Of a DNA stretch of 53,052 nt, positions 1 through 7,211 are shown piece after piece. Source of the stretch: Clostridium sp. AM22-11AC (GTDB taxonomy: Bacteria > Bacillota > Clostridia > Lachnospirales > Lachnospiraceae); assembly GCF_003473545.1 (NCBI RefSeq), contig NZ_QUCM01000023.1, positions 1 through 53,052 on the forward strand, given 5' to 3'. Position 1 is the first letter of the stretch. Every line of letters begins with the position of its first letter. The translations under genes and the position numbers were made by a program. Below the pieces are notes generated by a model, which had not been told where the DNA came from, made no database searches, and saw only the letters and a list, made by a program, of their open reading frames with translations.

Positions 1-104
1 ATTGAATTTTCAAGGTGCGAAGCCCTGTTTTGGTGTGGGAAGTTTTAGTAAATAACAAGTTACAGTTCAGAAATGAACGACAATAATAACAGGAGATGAT
101 CCAG

Positions 105-656
105 GTGAAAAAAAGAACGTATCTGATTTCCTTAAGTCTTGCAGCAGGTCTGGCTCTTAGCCAGCTTACTGGCTGTGCTTCTTCAGGACCGGAAGAAACC
201 ACAGCAGCAGAAAGTACGCAGGCTCCTTCTGAGGCAGAGACTGCATCTATTCCCAATCCAATGGAAGAAGTGGAAAATGAGCAGTCCTTTGAGTCCATGG
301 GGATCCATATGGTAGCACCTGCAGATGGGGAAAATACTAAGTTTTATACCATAAGCGGGGAAGTGGCGGAGATCACATTTGATGAAAACGGCGTTTCCTA
401 CTGTTACCGCGCTTCCAATACAGCGGAAGATTTTGCAGGTATTTTTGAGCGGTTTACAGACCAGGAACTGGCTGTAAACTGGGAGTCTGGCAAAATAGCA
501 GGACAGGCCCAGGTAAAGACCACAGAAAGCGGCGGAAGACTGGCTTCATGGTCCTGGGGCAGCACACGTTATACCGTATACACTGCCTCTGCCATTTCCG
601 ACGAAGAGTGTACCCAGGTGGTTACCAATTTAATGGAATTAAGTTATCACGAATAA
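105..656 (+). CDS. Small secreted lipoprotein of unknown function
   Basis: The N-terminus is a lysine/arginine stretch, a hydrophobic segment and a lipobox (Leu-Thr-Gly-Cys), so the protein should be lipidated on Cys and anchored outside the membrane. A Ser/Thr/Glu-rich spacer of about 40 residues follows, then a compact domain of roughly 120 residues in which I recognise no family. I start it at GTG 105, because AGGAG at 91-95 sits 9 nt upstream. The alternative ATG at 96 directly abuts that Shine-Dalgarno and would have no room. The 40-nt gap to the next gene suggests the two are co-transcribed. Lipoprotein call is firm; function is unknown. Confidence 0.8.
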   Translation: MKKRTYLISLSLAAGLALSQLTGCASSGPEETTAAESTQAPSEAETASIPNPMEEVENEQSFESMGIHMVAPADGENTKFYTISGEVAEITFDENGVSYCYRASNTAEDFAGIFERFTDQELAVNWESGKIAGQAQVKTTESGGRLASWSWGSTRYTVYTASAISDEECTQVVTNLMELSYHE

Positions 657-695
657 TGGATCTGGGATAAAAACAGATCTGCAGGAGAGTGTTTT

Positions 696-989
696 ATGCT
701 TCAGCTTAAAGATTTTATGCCGGTAAATTTTTTAAAAAAAGAAAAATATACCGGCAGCTGCAAAGGCATGCGTTTTCGCATGGAAAAGTTTGAAAAAGAA
801 GGAGAGGAAACTCCTGTCCTCAGAGTCAGCGTCTGGCCGGAACCGTACAGCTTTGACTGCACGCCAGAGGAAGAAAAGCAATTTTTAGAGTGTACCTTTG
901 ATGCAGATGGAATTGCAAAAGGGGCAGACTGGATCAATGAACGGTATGAGGCGGAACTTCCCAGATGGAAGAAAGTCAGCCGTCTGTAA
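696..989 (+). CDS. Conserved-looking small hypothetical protein (97 aa)
   Basis: A soluble 97-residue protein with no signal peptide or membrane segment. It is rich in Lys, Glu, Phe and Trp, with a Cys-Thr-Phe-Asp motif near residue 70. A GGAGAG Shine-Dalgarno precedes the ATG at a good distance. Coding looks real because of that site, the codon use and its tight position behind the lipoprotein. I do not recognise a family, so no function is proposed. The overlapping opposite-strand frame is treated as a shadow. Confidence 0.7.
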   Translation: MLQLKDFMPVNFLKKEKYTGSCKGMRFRMEKFEKEGEETPVLRVSVWPEPYSFDCTPEEEKQFLECTFDADGIAKGADWINERYEAELPRWKKVSRL

Positions 990-1055
990 AAATAACAAAG
1001 GCAAGGGAAAGTTTTTGAAAAATTTCTGCCTTATTAACAAAAATTTAATTTTCTG

Positions 1056-1084
1056 TTGACATTCTCTTTTTAGGCCACTATAAT
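1056..1084 (+). promoter_or_regulatory. Strong sigma-A promoter of the amt-PII gene
   Basis: Perfect consensus TTGACA (1056-1061) and TATAAT (1079-1084) with a 17-nt spacer. Transcription should start near 1091, leaving a leader of about 155 nt before the Amt start codon. A match this good suggests that control acts after initiation, in the leader. Confidence 0.85.
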
Positions 1085-1095
1085 GAGCTACATAG

Positions 1096-1125
1096 AAAGC
1101 GCCGGTGCTTAATACCCGGTGCTTT
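1096..1125 (+). promoter_or_regulatory. Leader hairpin 1 upstream of amt
   Basis: AAAGCGCCGG (1096-1105) pairs with CCGGTGCTTT (1116-1125) over 10 bp with one G-U, around a 10-nt loop. It is followed by TTCTGTTTTT. The hairpin begins about 5 nt after the predicted transcription start and resembles an early terminator or a protein-binding stem. The two arms also read as a direct repeat of CCGGTGCTT. Confidence 0.6.
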
Positions 1126-1159
1126 TTCTGTTTTTACGTAAGAACAGTCAGCACAAAGA

Positions 1160-1203
1160 GGTGCATTGTCAACGTCAGGTACCGGCGGGCAATGCGCCTT
1201 TTT
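1160..1203 (+). terminator. Leader terminator (attenuator candidate) upstream of amt
   Basis: GGTGCATTG (1160-1168) pairs with CAATGCGCC (1190-1198) over 9 bp with one G-U, followed immediately by TTTTT (1199-1203). This is a canonical intrinsic terminator. It lies after the promoter and before the amt ribosome binding site, so amt expression should need readthrough. A competing short pairing (AATGC 1191-1195 with GCATT 1204-1208) is possible but weak. Confidence 0.65.
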
Positions 1204-1246
1204 GCATTCTATGTGCATTTATGGAAAGTATGAGGAGGAAACTATT

Positions 1247-2959
1247 ATGGAATTTTCAGCAGTGAACACAATATGGGTCCTTGTAGGCGCGGCACTGGTA
1301 TTTTTCATGCAGGCAGGTTTTGCCATGGTTGAGACCGGTTTTACAAGGGCGAAAAACGCAGGCAACATCATTATGAAGAACCTTATGGATTTTGCCATTG
1401 GAACTCCCCTTTACTGGCTGACTGGTTTTGGTATCATGTTTGCCGGCAGCGGTGCTTTCATCGGCGGCTTTGATCCTTTTGTAAGAGGCGACTACAGTGC
1501 CATCCTTCCGGCAGGTGTTCCTCTTCCTGCCTATCTGATCTTCCAGACTGTATTCTGTGCCACAGCAGCCACCATTGTTTCCGGTGCCATGGCAGAGCGT
1601 ACCAAATTTATTTCTTACTGTATCTACAGTGCAGTGATCAGCGCAATCGTATATCCTATTTCCGGTCACTGGATCTGGGGCGGCGGCTGGCTGGCTCAGT
1701 TAGGTTTCCATGATTTTGCAGGTTCCACAGCGGTTCATATGTGCGGCGGTGTAGCAGCCCTCATTGGAGCAAAGATCTTAGGACCGAGAATTGGAAAGTA
1801 TGACAAAGACGGAAAGCCGAAAGCAATCCTTGGTCACAGCTTAACACTTGGCGCTTTAGGTGTATTTATCCTCTGGTTCTGCTGGTTTGGTTTTAACGGC
1901 TGTTCTACGGTAGCTATGGACAGTGATGAAGCCATCTATTCCGCAGGAAACATTTTCGTAACAACCAACCTGGCAGCAGCAGTAGCAACCGTAGCAGTGA
2001 TGATCATTACCTGGATCCGCTATAAAAAGCCGGATATCTCCATGACATTAAACGGTTCCTTAGCCGGTCTGGTAGCAGTTACAGCTGGCTGTGACGTAGT
2101 AACTCCAACAGGTGCTTTCTTTATCGGCCTGATCGCAGCTTTTGTAGTAGTTTTTGGTATTGAATTTGTAGATCAGGTATTAAAGATCGATGATCCTGTC
2201 GGTGCTGTTGGTGTTCATTGCTTCTGCGGTGCTGTAGGAACCCTTTTAACCGGTCTTTTCGACAAAGAAAACGGTGTATTTTACGGCGGCGGCTTCCATA
2301 TGCTTGGTATCCAGCTTTTAGGTGTTGTATCTGTGATCCTCTGGGTAACCATCACCATGGTGATCGTATTTAATCTGTTAAAGCATACCATTGGACTTCG
2401 CGCAAGTGTAGAAGAGGAAACAAAGGGTCTTGACGTAACAGAACATAACCTGGCAAGTTCTTATGCAGACTTTATGCCGGTTGTATTTACAGGAAGAGAA
2501 GACGCGCCAGCTGTTTCGGCTGCACCTGTATCTGTAGAAAAATCTGTTCCTGTAGAACATTTCCCACAGTCTGAAACAACGATTTCCGGAAATGGCTCCG
2601 GCGCAAAACTTACAAAGGTAGTTATGATCTTCAACCAGAGCCGTTTTGTAGCCTTAAAAGAAGCCCTGACAGAACTTGGGGTAACAGGTATGACGATCAC
2701 ACAGGTTATGGGCTGTGGAACCCAGAAGGGCCATACCAATTATTACAGAGGTATTAAAGTAGAAGAAGCAGCCCTCCTTCCAAAGATCAAGTTAGAAGTT
2801 GTAGTAAGCAAAGTCCCTGTGGCAGATGTGATCGCCCTTGCGAAAAAAGTTCTTTATACCGGCCACATCGGCGATGGAAAGATCTTTGTCTATGATGTGG
2901 AAAATGTAGTAAAAGTCCGCACCGGTGAAGAAGGATATGACGCCCTTCAGGGAGACTGA
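1247..2959 (+). CDS. amt: Ammonium transporter Amt with C-terminal PII signalling domain
   Basis: Residues 1 to about 400 form an Amt channel of about 11 membrane segments (motifs FAMVETGF, GHWIWGGGW, HMCGGVAALIGA). After a linker of about 50 residues, residues 454-570 are a complete GlnB/PII domain: T-loop QKGHTNYYRG with the tyrosine at the position uridylylated in GlnB, then TGHIGDGKIFV and the RTGE C-terminus. PII trimers normally bind Amt/AmtB trimers from the cytoplasm and plug the channel; here the regulator is covalently attached. I start at ATG 1247 with GAGGAGGAA upstream. The longer frame from TTG 1166 covers the leader terminator and has no signal. The gene stands alone, with no separate glnK in the window. 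Fusion is certain from sequence; gating in cis is inference. Confidence 0.95.
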   Translation: MEFSAVNTIWVLVGAALVFFMQAGFAMVETGFTRAKNAGNIIMKNLMDFAIGTPLYWLTGFGIMFAGSGAFIGGFDPFVRGDYSAILPAGVPLPAYLIFQTVFCATAATIVSGAMAERTKFISYCIYSAVISAIVYPISGHWIWGGGWLAQLGFHDFAGSTAVHMCGGVAALIGAKILGPRIGKYDKDGKPKAILGHSLTLGALGVFILWFCWFGFNGCSTVAMDSDEAIYSAGNIFVTTNLAAAVATVAVMIITWIRYKKPDISMTLNGSLAGLVAVTAGCDVVTPTGAFFIGLIAAFVVVFGIEFVDQVLKIDDPVGAVGVHCFCGAVGTLLTGLFDKENGVFYGGGFHMLGIQLLGVVSVILWVTITMVIVFNLLKHTIGLRASVEEETKGLDVTEHNLASSYADFMPVVFTGREDAPAVSAAPVSVEKSVPVEHFPQSETTISGNGSGAKLTKVVMIFNQSRFVALKEALTELGVTGMTITQVMGCGTQKGHTNYYRGIKVEEAALLPKIKLEVVVSKVPVADVIALAKKVLYTGHIGDGKIFVYDVENVVKVRTGEEGYDALQGD

Positions 2960-2984
2960 TAAAATTCCATAAAGTACATTTTAC

Positions 2985-3012
2985 TTGAATTTCCTCCTGT
3001 TTCATGTATAAT
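2985..3012 (+). promoter_or_regulatory. Promoter of the popT-dac-siroheme run
   Basis: TTGAAT (2985-2990) and TATAAT (3007-3012) with a 16-nt spacer, just after the amt stop codon. It would drive popT at 3088 and the translationally coupled genes behind it. Confidence 0.7.
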
Positions 3013-3087
3013 GGTTCACAGAAAGCTATCCTTAAGACGGTATACTAAGCTTTTTTAACCAGAGTGATTTCAGGAGGAAATAATTAT

Positions 3088-3981
3088 ATGTTTTTAAACG
3101 CAGTACGAGGTTTCTGCATGGCATTAGCGGACAGTGTTCCCGGTGTTTCCGGCGGCACCATCGCTTTTTTACTTGGTTTTTATGATGAATTTATCAATTC
3201 TTTAAATGATATGATCGGAAAGGACAATGCAAAGCGCAAAGCAGCCCTTGTTTTCCTTATTAAACTGGGAATTGGATGGGTCATTGGTTTTGGTGCTTCT
3301 GTTATGGTCCTTTCTTCTCTGTTTCAGGTACACATCTATGAGATCAGTTCTGTCTTTTTAGGCCTTACCCTGTTTGCTATCCCATTGGTAGTAAAAGAAG
3401 AGTGGGCCAGTATAAAAGGAAAGGCTGGCTGCCTTGTTTTTACCCTGATCGGTATGGCACTGGTATTCTGCATCTCTTATTTTAACCCTACAAATGGAAA
3501 TGGTATTTCTGTAAACTTTGAGCATATGACAGCAGGTCTGGGCCTGTATCTGTTTTTTGCTGCCATGATCGCCATTACAGCGATGGTACTTCCGGGAATT
3601 TCCGGTTCCACACTGCTTTTGATCTTCGGACTTTATGTGCCGGTGATCAACGCGATCCACGAATTTATGCATTTAAACCTGTCTTATCTTCCGGTACTTG
3701 TTATTTTCGGACTGGGAGTTCTTACGGGTATTGTCAGCATTATCAAGATCATTAAGATCTGCCTGGCAAAGCACCGTTCCCAGACTATTTATATGATCCT
3801 TGGTTTAATGATCGGTTCCCTATATGCCATCACCCAGGGACCCACAACTCTGGATGTGCCTCAGCAACCTATGAGTTTTTCTACGTTCCATATTGGATTT
3901 TTTATCCTGGGTGCTGTGATCTTAGCAGGACTGGAACTTTTAAAAACACGCCTTGAAAAGCAGGATGGAGGAAGAAAATAA
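3088..3981 (+). CDS. popT: DUF368/PopT-family undecaprenyl-phosphate translocase
   Basis: A 297-residue membrane protein with about 8-9 hydrophobic segments. It has the two inverted glycine/serine-rich motifs typical of DUF368: DSVPGVSGGTIA near the N-terminus and LPGISGSTLLL near residue 180. DUF368 proteins (PopT) were recently shown to return undecaprenyl phosphate to the inner leaflet for cell-wall polymer synthesis. That is family knowledge; the alignment is by eye. I use ATG 3088 behind CAGGAGGAAA rather than the in-frame GTG at 3064, which precedes that site. The stop overlaps the next ATG (TAATG), coupling it to a peptidoglycan carboxypeptidase, which fits an envelope role. Confidence 0.85.
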   Translation: MFLNAVRGFCMALADSVPGVSGGTIAFLLGFYDEFINSLNDMIGKDNAKRKAALVFLIKLGIGWVIGFGASVMVLSSLFQVHIYEISSVFLGLTLFAIPLVVKEEWASIKGKAGCLVFTLIGMALVFCISYFNPTNGNGISVNFEHMTAGLGLYLFFAAMIAITAMVLPGISGSTLLLIFGLYVPVINAIHEFMHLNLSYLPVLVIFGLGVLTGIVSIIKIIKICLAKHRSQTIYMILGLMIGSLYAITQGPTTLDVPQQPMSFSTFHIGFFILGAVILAGLELLKTRLEKQDGGRK

Positions 3982-5627
3982 TGTTAAAACAGCTGAAACG
4001 AAAAGGTATACTGGCACTTGCCTGTGTTATCAGTATCTTTTCCATGTCTGTGTGTGCGTTTGCAAAACCGGACTGGCCACTTGATACCGGCTGCCAGTCA
4101 GAAGCAGGTATTGTTATGGATCTGGACTCCGGAGCCGTTCTTTTTGCCCAGAATATCCATGTTCAGGAATATCCTGCCAGCATTACCAAGCTTTTGACTG
4201 CTTTGGTAGTAGTGGAAAATGCCTCTATGGATGAGCAGGTTACCTTTTCACATGATGCTGTTTATAACGTGGAGTCCGGAAGCGGCAACAAACTGCAGTT
4301 AGAAGAGGGAGATGTGCTCTCTGTAAAAGACTGCCTTTATGTCATGCTTCTTCAGTCTTCCAATCAGGCAGCCAACGCTCTGGCAGAACATGTAGGCGGA
4401 AGCAGGGAAGCTTTTGCGGATATGATGAATGAAAAAGCGGCTTCTTTAGGCTGCCGTGAAAGCCATTTTGTAAACCCGTCCGGTTTAAATGATCCGGAAC
4501 AGCTTACATCTGCCTATGATATGGCCCAGATCGGTGCAGCTGTTTTTGGCAATCCTACTTTACTGGAGATCTGTTCTACCACCAGCGCTACACTGCCTCC
4601 GACCATCAACAATCCAAATGGCCGTACTTATTCCATGGAGCATAAGTTAGTAGTAACCGGGGACTCCAGTGACGAAAATTATTATCCAAGCGCAGTTGCA
4701 GGAAAAACGGGTTATACTTCCCTGGCAGGTCAGACCCTTGTTACTTATGCAGAGCAGGACGGACGCCGTCAGGTGGCTGTTACCTTAAAGAGTACCCAGC
4801 GGACCCATTATTCTGACACAAAGACCATTCTGGATTTTGGTTTTGCCCGCTTTAAAAATGTATCTGTTGCAGAAAATGAAACAGACTATGTAACAGGGGA
4901 AGAACCTGTGACCATTGGAGATGAGACTTATTCTCCTTCCGATCTTTATTTAGATGAAAAGGCAGTTGTAACCCTGCCAAATGATGCCCAGTTTTCAGAT
5001 GCAGACAAATATCTTCAGACAGAGATCCCTGCAAGCCATCCGGAAGGCGCAGTTGCCCGTATTATTTATACATACAATGACCGTCAGATCGGTGTTGCCT
5101 GGGTCTACAGTACAAAGGCAGCCTCTGCACCGGTATCTGCAGAAGATGGTACAGATAACGAAACTGCAGGCAGTGAGAATACTACCGATGCAGCAAAAAC
5201 AGGAACCTCTTCCACAGCAGACAAAGAGAAAAAGCCTCTGAAACTTACAAAAGCAACTTATATTGCTGCAGGAGCTGGTGTAGTGGTTCTCCTGATCGCA
5301 GCTGCTGTGATCTGGTTTATGATCCAGAGAAAGCAGGAAGAAGAACGGATGCGTGTTCTTCGTGAGAAACGCCGCAAGAGACTGGCTGATATGGGCTGCA
5401 GTGAGGAAGAATTTGAACGTCTTGTAAATGAGCGCAAGAATGCTTTAAGAGAGCGCACAATGCCGGAACCGGATGATGATGATGGATCCGGGGATGAAGT
5501 TTCTGATCATTCAGAAGATCTTCCGGAAGAATATCCAGATGATGAATATGACTCATGGGAAGATGAACATGAGGATGACCTGGATGATCCGGATGAAAAA
5601 GAGGATGTACCTGGGGAGGACAGATAA
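3981..5627 (+). CDS. D-alanyl-D-alanine carboxypeptidase with TM anchor and long acidic cytoplasmic tail
   Basis: A signal peptide (residues 1-28) is followed by a serine-type carboxypeptidase domain of the PBP5/DacA (S11) family: SITK (Ser67 and Lys70), SSN near 132, KTGYT near 240. A beta-rich PBP5 C-terminal-like domain then runs to about 385. The enzyme trims terminal D-Ala from peptidoglycan stem peptides. Unusually, a membrane span (about 425-447) follows, then roughly 100 cytoplasmic residues: a Lys/Arg/Glu-rich helix and a very acidic Asp/Glu end. Classical PBP5 ends in an amphipathic helix instead. The start codon overlaps the popT stop and the stop overlaps sirC (TAATG at both), so translation is coupled on both sides. 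Peptidase identity is secure; the tail's role is unknown. Confidence 0.92.
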   Translation: MLKQLKRKGILALACVISIFSMSVCAFAKPDWPLDTGCQSEAGIVMDLDSGAVLFAQNIHVQEYPASITKLLTALVVVENASMDEQVTFSHDAVYNVESGSGNKLQLEEGDVLSVKDCLYVMLLQSSNQAANALAEHVGGSREAFADMMNEKAASLGCRESHFVNPSGLNDPEQLTSAYDMAQIGAAVFGNPTLLEICSTTSATLPPTINNPNGRTYSMEHKLVVTGDSSDENYYPSAVAGKTGYTSLAGQTLVTYAEQDGRRQVAVTLKSTQRTHYSDTKTILDFGFARFKNVSVAENETDYVTGEEPVTIGDETYSPSDLYLDEKAVVTLPNDAQFSDADKYLQTEIPASHPEGAVARIIYTYNDRQIGVAWVYSTKAASAPVSAEDGTDNETAGSENTTDAAKTGTSSTADKEKKPLKLTKATYIAAGAGVVVLLIAAAVIWFMIQRKQEEERMRVLREKRRKRLADMGCSEEEFERLVNERKNALRERTMPEPDDDDGSGDEVSDHSEDLPEEYPDDEYDSWEDEHEDDLDDPDEKEDVPGEDR

Positions 5628-6280
5628 TGGGATATTTTCCTTTCTATATGGATATTAAGGGAAAACTTTGTGTCATTGCAGGAGGAGGAAAGGTTGCATA
5701 CCGCAAGGTATGTGACCTGCTTCCTTTTGGTGCAACTATCAAGGTCGTTTCCCCGGAATGGAATGCCGGGTTATCCGCTCTGGCAGAGGAACCGTCCTTT
5801 GGGAGCCGTCTGAAACTGTACAGACGGCTTTTTTCTGTAGAGGATGATCTGGCAGATGCTGATTTTGTGATCGCTGCCTCTTCTGACGAGGTTTTAAATG
5901 CAAAGATCTCCGATTATTGCAGACAGAAGAAGATCCCGGTCAATGTAGTAGATGTAAAGGATGAATGCAGTTTTATCTTTCCGTCCATGCTTAAGGAGGG
6001 CCCTGTAAATATTGCCATATCCAGCGGCGGTGCAAGCCCTGTTCTTACCCAGATCATAAAAGAACGGATCCGTCAGGTGATCCCGGAACATACAGGAGAA
6101 ATCGCAGAGCAGTTAGGCAGCCTGCGTCCGGAGATTCTGTCTCTTTTTCCTGAGTCTTCCCAAAAGAGAAAAGAAGTTTTTAAGAAAATGGCCACTCTTG
6201 CTGCAGAGCAGGACCAGCCTTTAACAAGAGAACAGATCGATGAGATCATAGCAGATGAGGAACCATATGACAGAACTTAA
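5627..6280 (+). CDS. sirC: Precorrin-2 dehydrogenase (siroheme synthase N-terminal type)
   Basis: A 217-residue protein with a Rossmann NAD-binding start (FYMDIKGK then IAGGGKVAYRK) typical of the CysG N-terminal/SirC/Met8 family, then the small dimerisation region (INIAISSGGASP-like segment near residue 130). It oxidises precorrin-2 to sirohydrochlorin with NAD, a step to siroheme. The length matches stand-alone SirC; the methyltransferase half is supplied by the CobA-HemD fusion two genes downstream. I see no dedicated ferrochelatase in the window, so iron insertion by a Met8-like second activity is possible but not shown. Its end overlaps hemC by 14 nt. Confidence 0.9.
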   Translation: MGYFPFYMDIKGKLCVIAGGGKVAYRKVCDLLPFGATIKVVSPEWNAGLSALAEEPSFGSRLKLYRRLFSVEDDLADADFVIAASSDEVLNAKISDYCRQKKIPVNVVDVKDECSFIFPSMLKEGPVNIAISSGGASPVLTQIIKERIRQVIPEHTGEIAEQLGSLRPEILSLFPESSQKRKEVFKKMATLAAEQDQPLTREQIDEIIADEEPYDRT

Positions 6281-7211
6281 ATTACGGATCGGAAGCCGGA
6301 AAAGCGAACTGGCTTTAAAACAGACTTATATTATTGAAGATCTTTTAAAAAAGGCATATCCGGGACTTGAAACAGAGATCGTTACATCAGATACATTAGG
6401 AGATAAAAACCTGATCAGCCCCTTACAGGCATTTGGAGGAAAAGGCGTATTTGTATCAGAGCTGGAAGATGCCCTTTTAAGCGGAGAGATCGACCTGGCT
6501 GTACACAGTGCCAAGGATATGCCTGCCTGCTTAGAAGAAGGCCTGTGCATTGCAGCTGTATCAGAAAGAGCCTATCCGGGAGATGTGCTGGTCACAAGGG
6601 CAGATACAGATTTTTCTTCTTTCGTCTGTCCACGCTTTATTGTAGGAACCTCCAGCCCCAGAAGACAGTGCTTCTTAGAAGAATGTTGGAAAGAAGTGTG
6701 GCCTGTAAATGCAAACGTCCCGGAGCCTGTTTTTCAGACTCTTCGTGGAAATGTACACACCCGTCTTAATAAATTAAAAGAAGGGCTTTATGACGGCATT
6801 GTACTGGCTCAGGCAGGTCTTGCAAGACTGGGGATCTGTGAAGGGGAAGAATTCCATTTTTATCCTTTAGATCCGAAACATTTTATTCCTGCCGGAGGAC
6901 AGGGCGTTCTTGCCGTAGAGGCAAAAACAGGCAGTCCTGCCGCAAAACTTGCCTCAATTATTGACTGCCCGGACGCTCATATCTGCTTAGATGCAGAAAG
7001 AGGGGTACTTGCATACTTGAATGCAGGCTGCCACGAACCGGTTGGTGTCTATGCCAGAATGGAAGAGGGAAAACTGATCATACAGGCTGCAGGCTGTCCG
7101 GGCGAATTAAAAGATAAAAAGGTCCGTCATGTGTGTGTCACAGGAAATACAGACAGAGAAAGCCTTGAAAAAATGATCGAAGAAACAGGGAAAGGACTTA
7201 AAAGGATATGA
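6267..7211 (+). CDS. hemC: Hydroxymethylbilane synthase (porphobilinogen deaminase)
   Basis: It joins four porphobilinogens into hydroxymethylbilane. Visible family motifs are IGSRKSELAL at the N-terminus, DLAVHSAKDMP, GTSSPRRQC, LRGNVHTRL and AGCHEPVG, whose cysteine carries the dipyrromethane cofactor. The length of 314 residues is normal. I use ATG 6267, with GAGGAA just upstream; the earlier in-frame ATG at 6255 lies before that site. Its stop overlaps the next start (ATGA), so SirC, HemC and CobA-HemD appear translated as one coupled unit. Confidence 0.96.
   Translation: MTELKLRIGSRKSELALKQTYIIEDLLKKAYPGLETEIVTSDTLGDKNLISPLQAFGGKGVFVSELEDALLSGEIDLAVHSAKDMPACLEEGLCIAAVSERAYPGDVLVTRADTDFSSFVCPRFIVGTSSPRRQCFLEECWKEVWPVNANVPEPVFQTLRGNVHTRLNKLKEGLYDGIVLAQAGLARLGICEGEEFHFYPLDPKHFIPAGGQGVLAVEAKTGSPAAKLASIIDCPDAHICLDAERGVLAYLNAGCHEPVGVYARMEEGKLIIQAAGCPGELKDKKVRHVCVTGNTDRESLEKMIEETGKGLKRI

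Noticed and set aside
990..1045. Terminator after the 97-residue gene (AAGGCA...TGCCTT)
   Set aside because: The stem is short and no T-run follows, so it was not listed.
1096..1203. ANTAR dual-hairpin target in the amt leader
   Set aside because: The loops are not hexanucleotides with A1 and G4, so I left it as a generic attenuator.
1166..1246. N-terminal extension of Amt from TTG 1166
   Set aside because: It runs through the leader terminator and has no ribosome binding site; GAGGAGGAA sits before ATG 1247.
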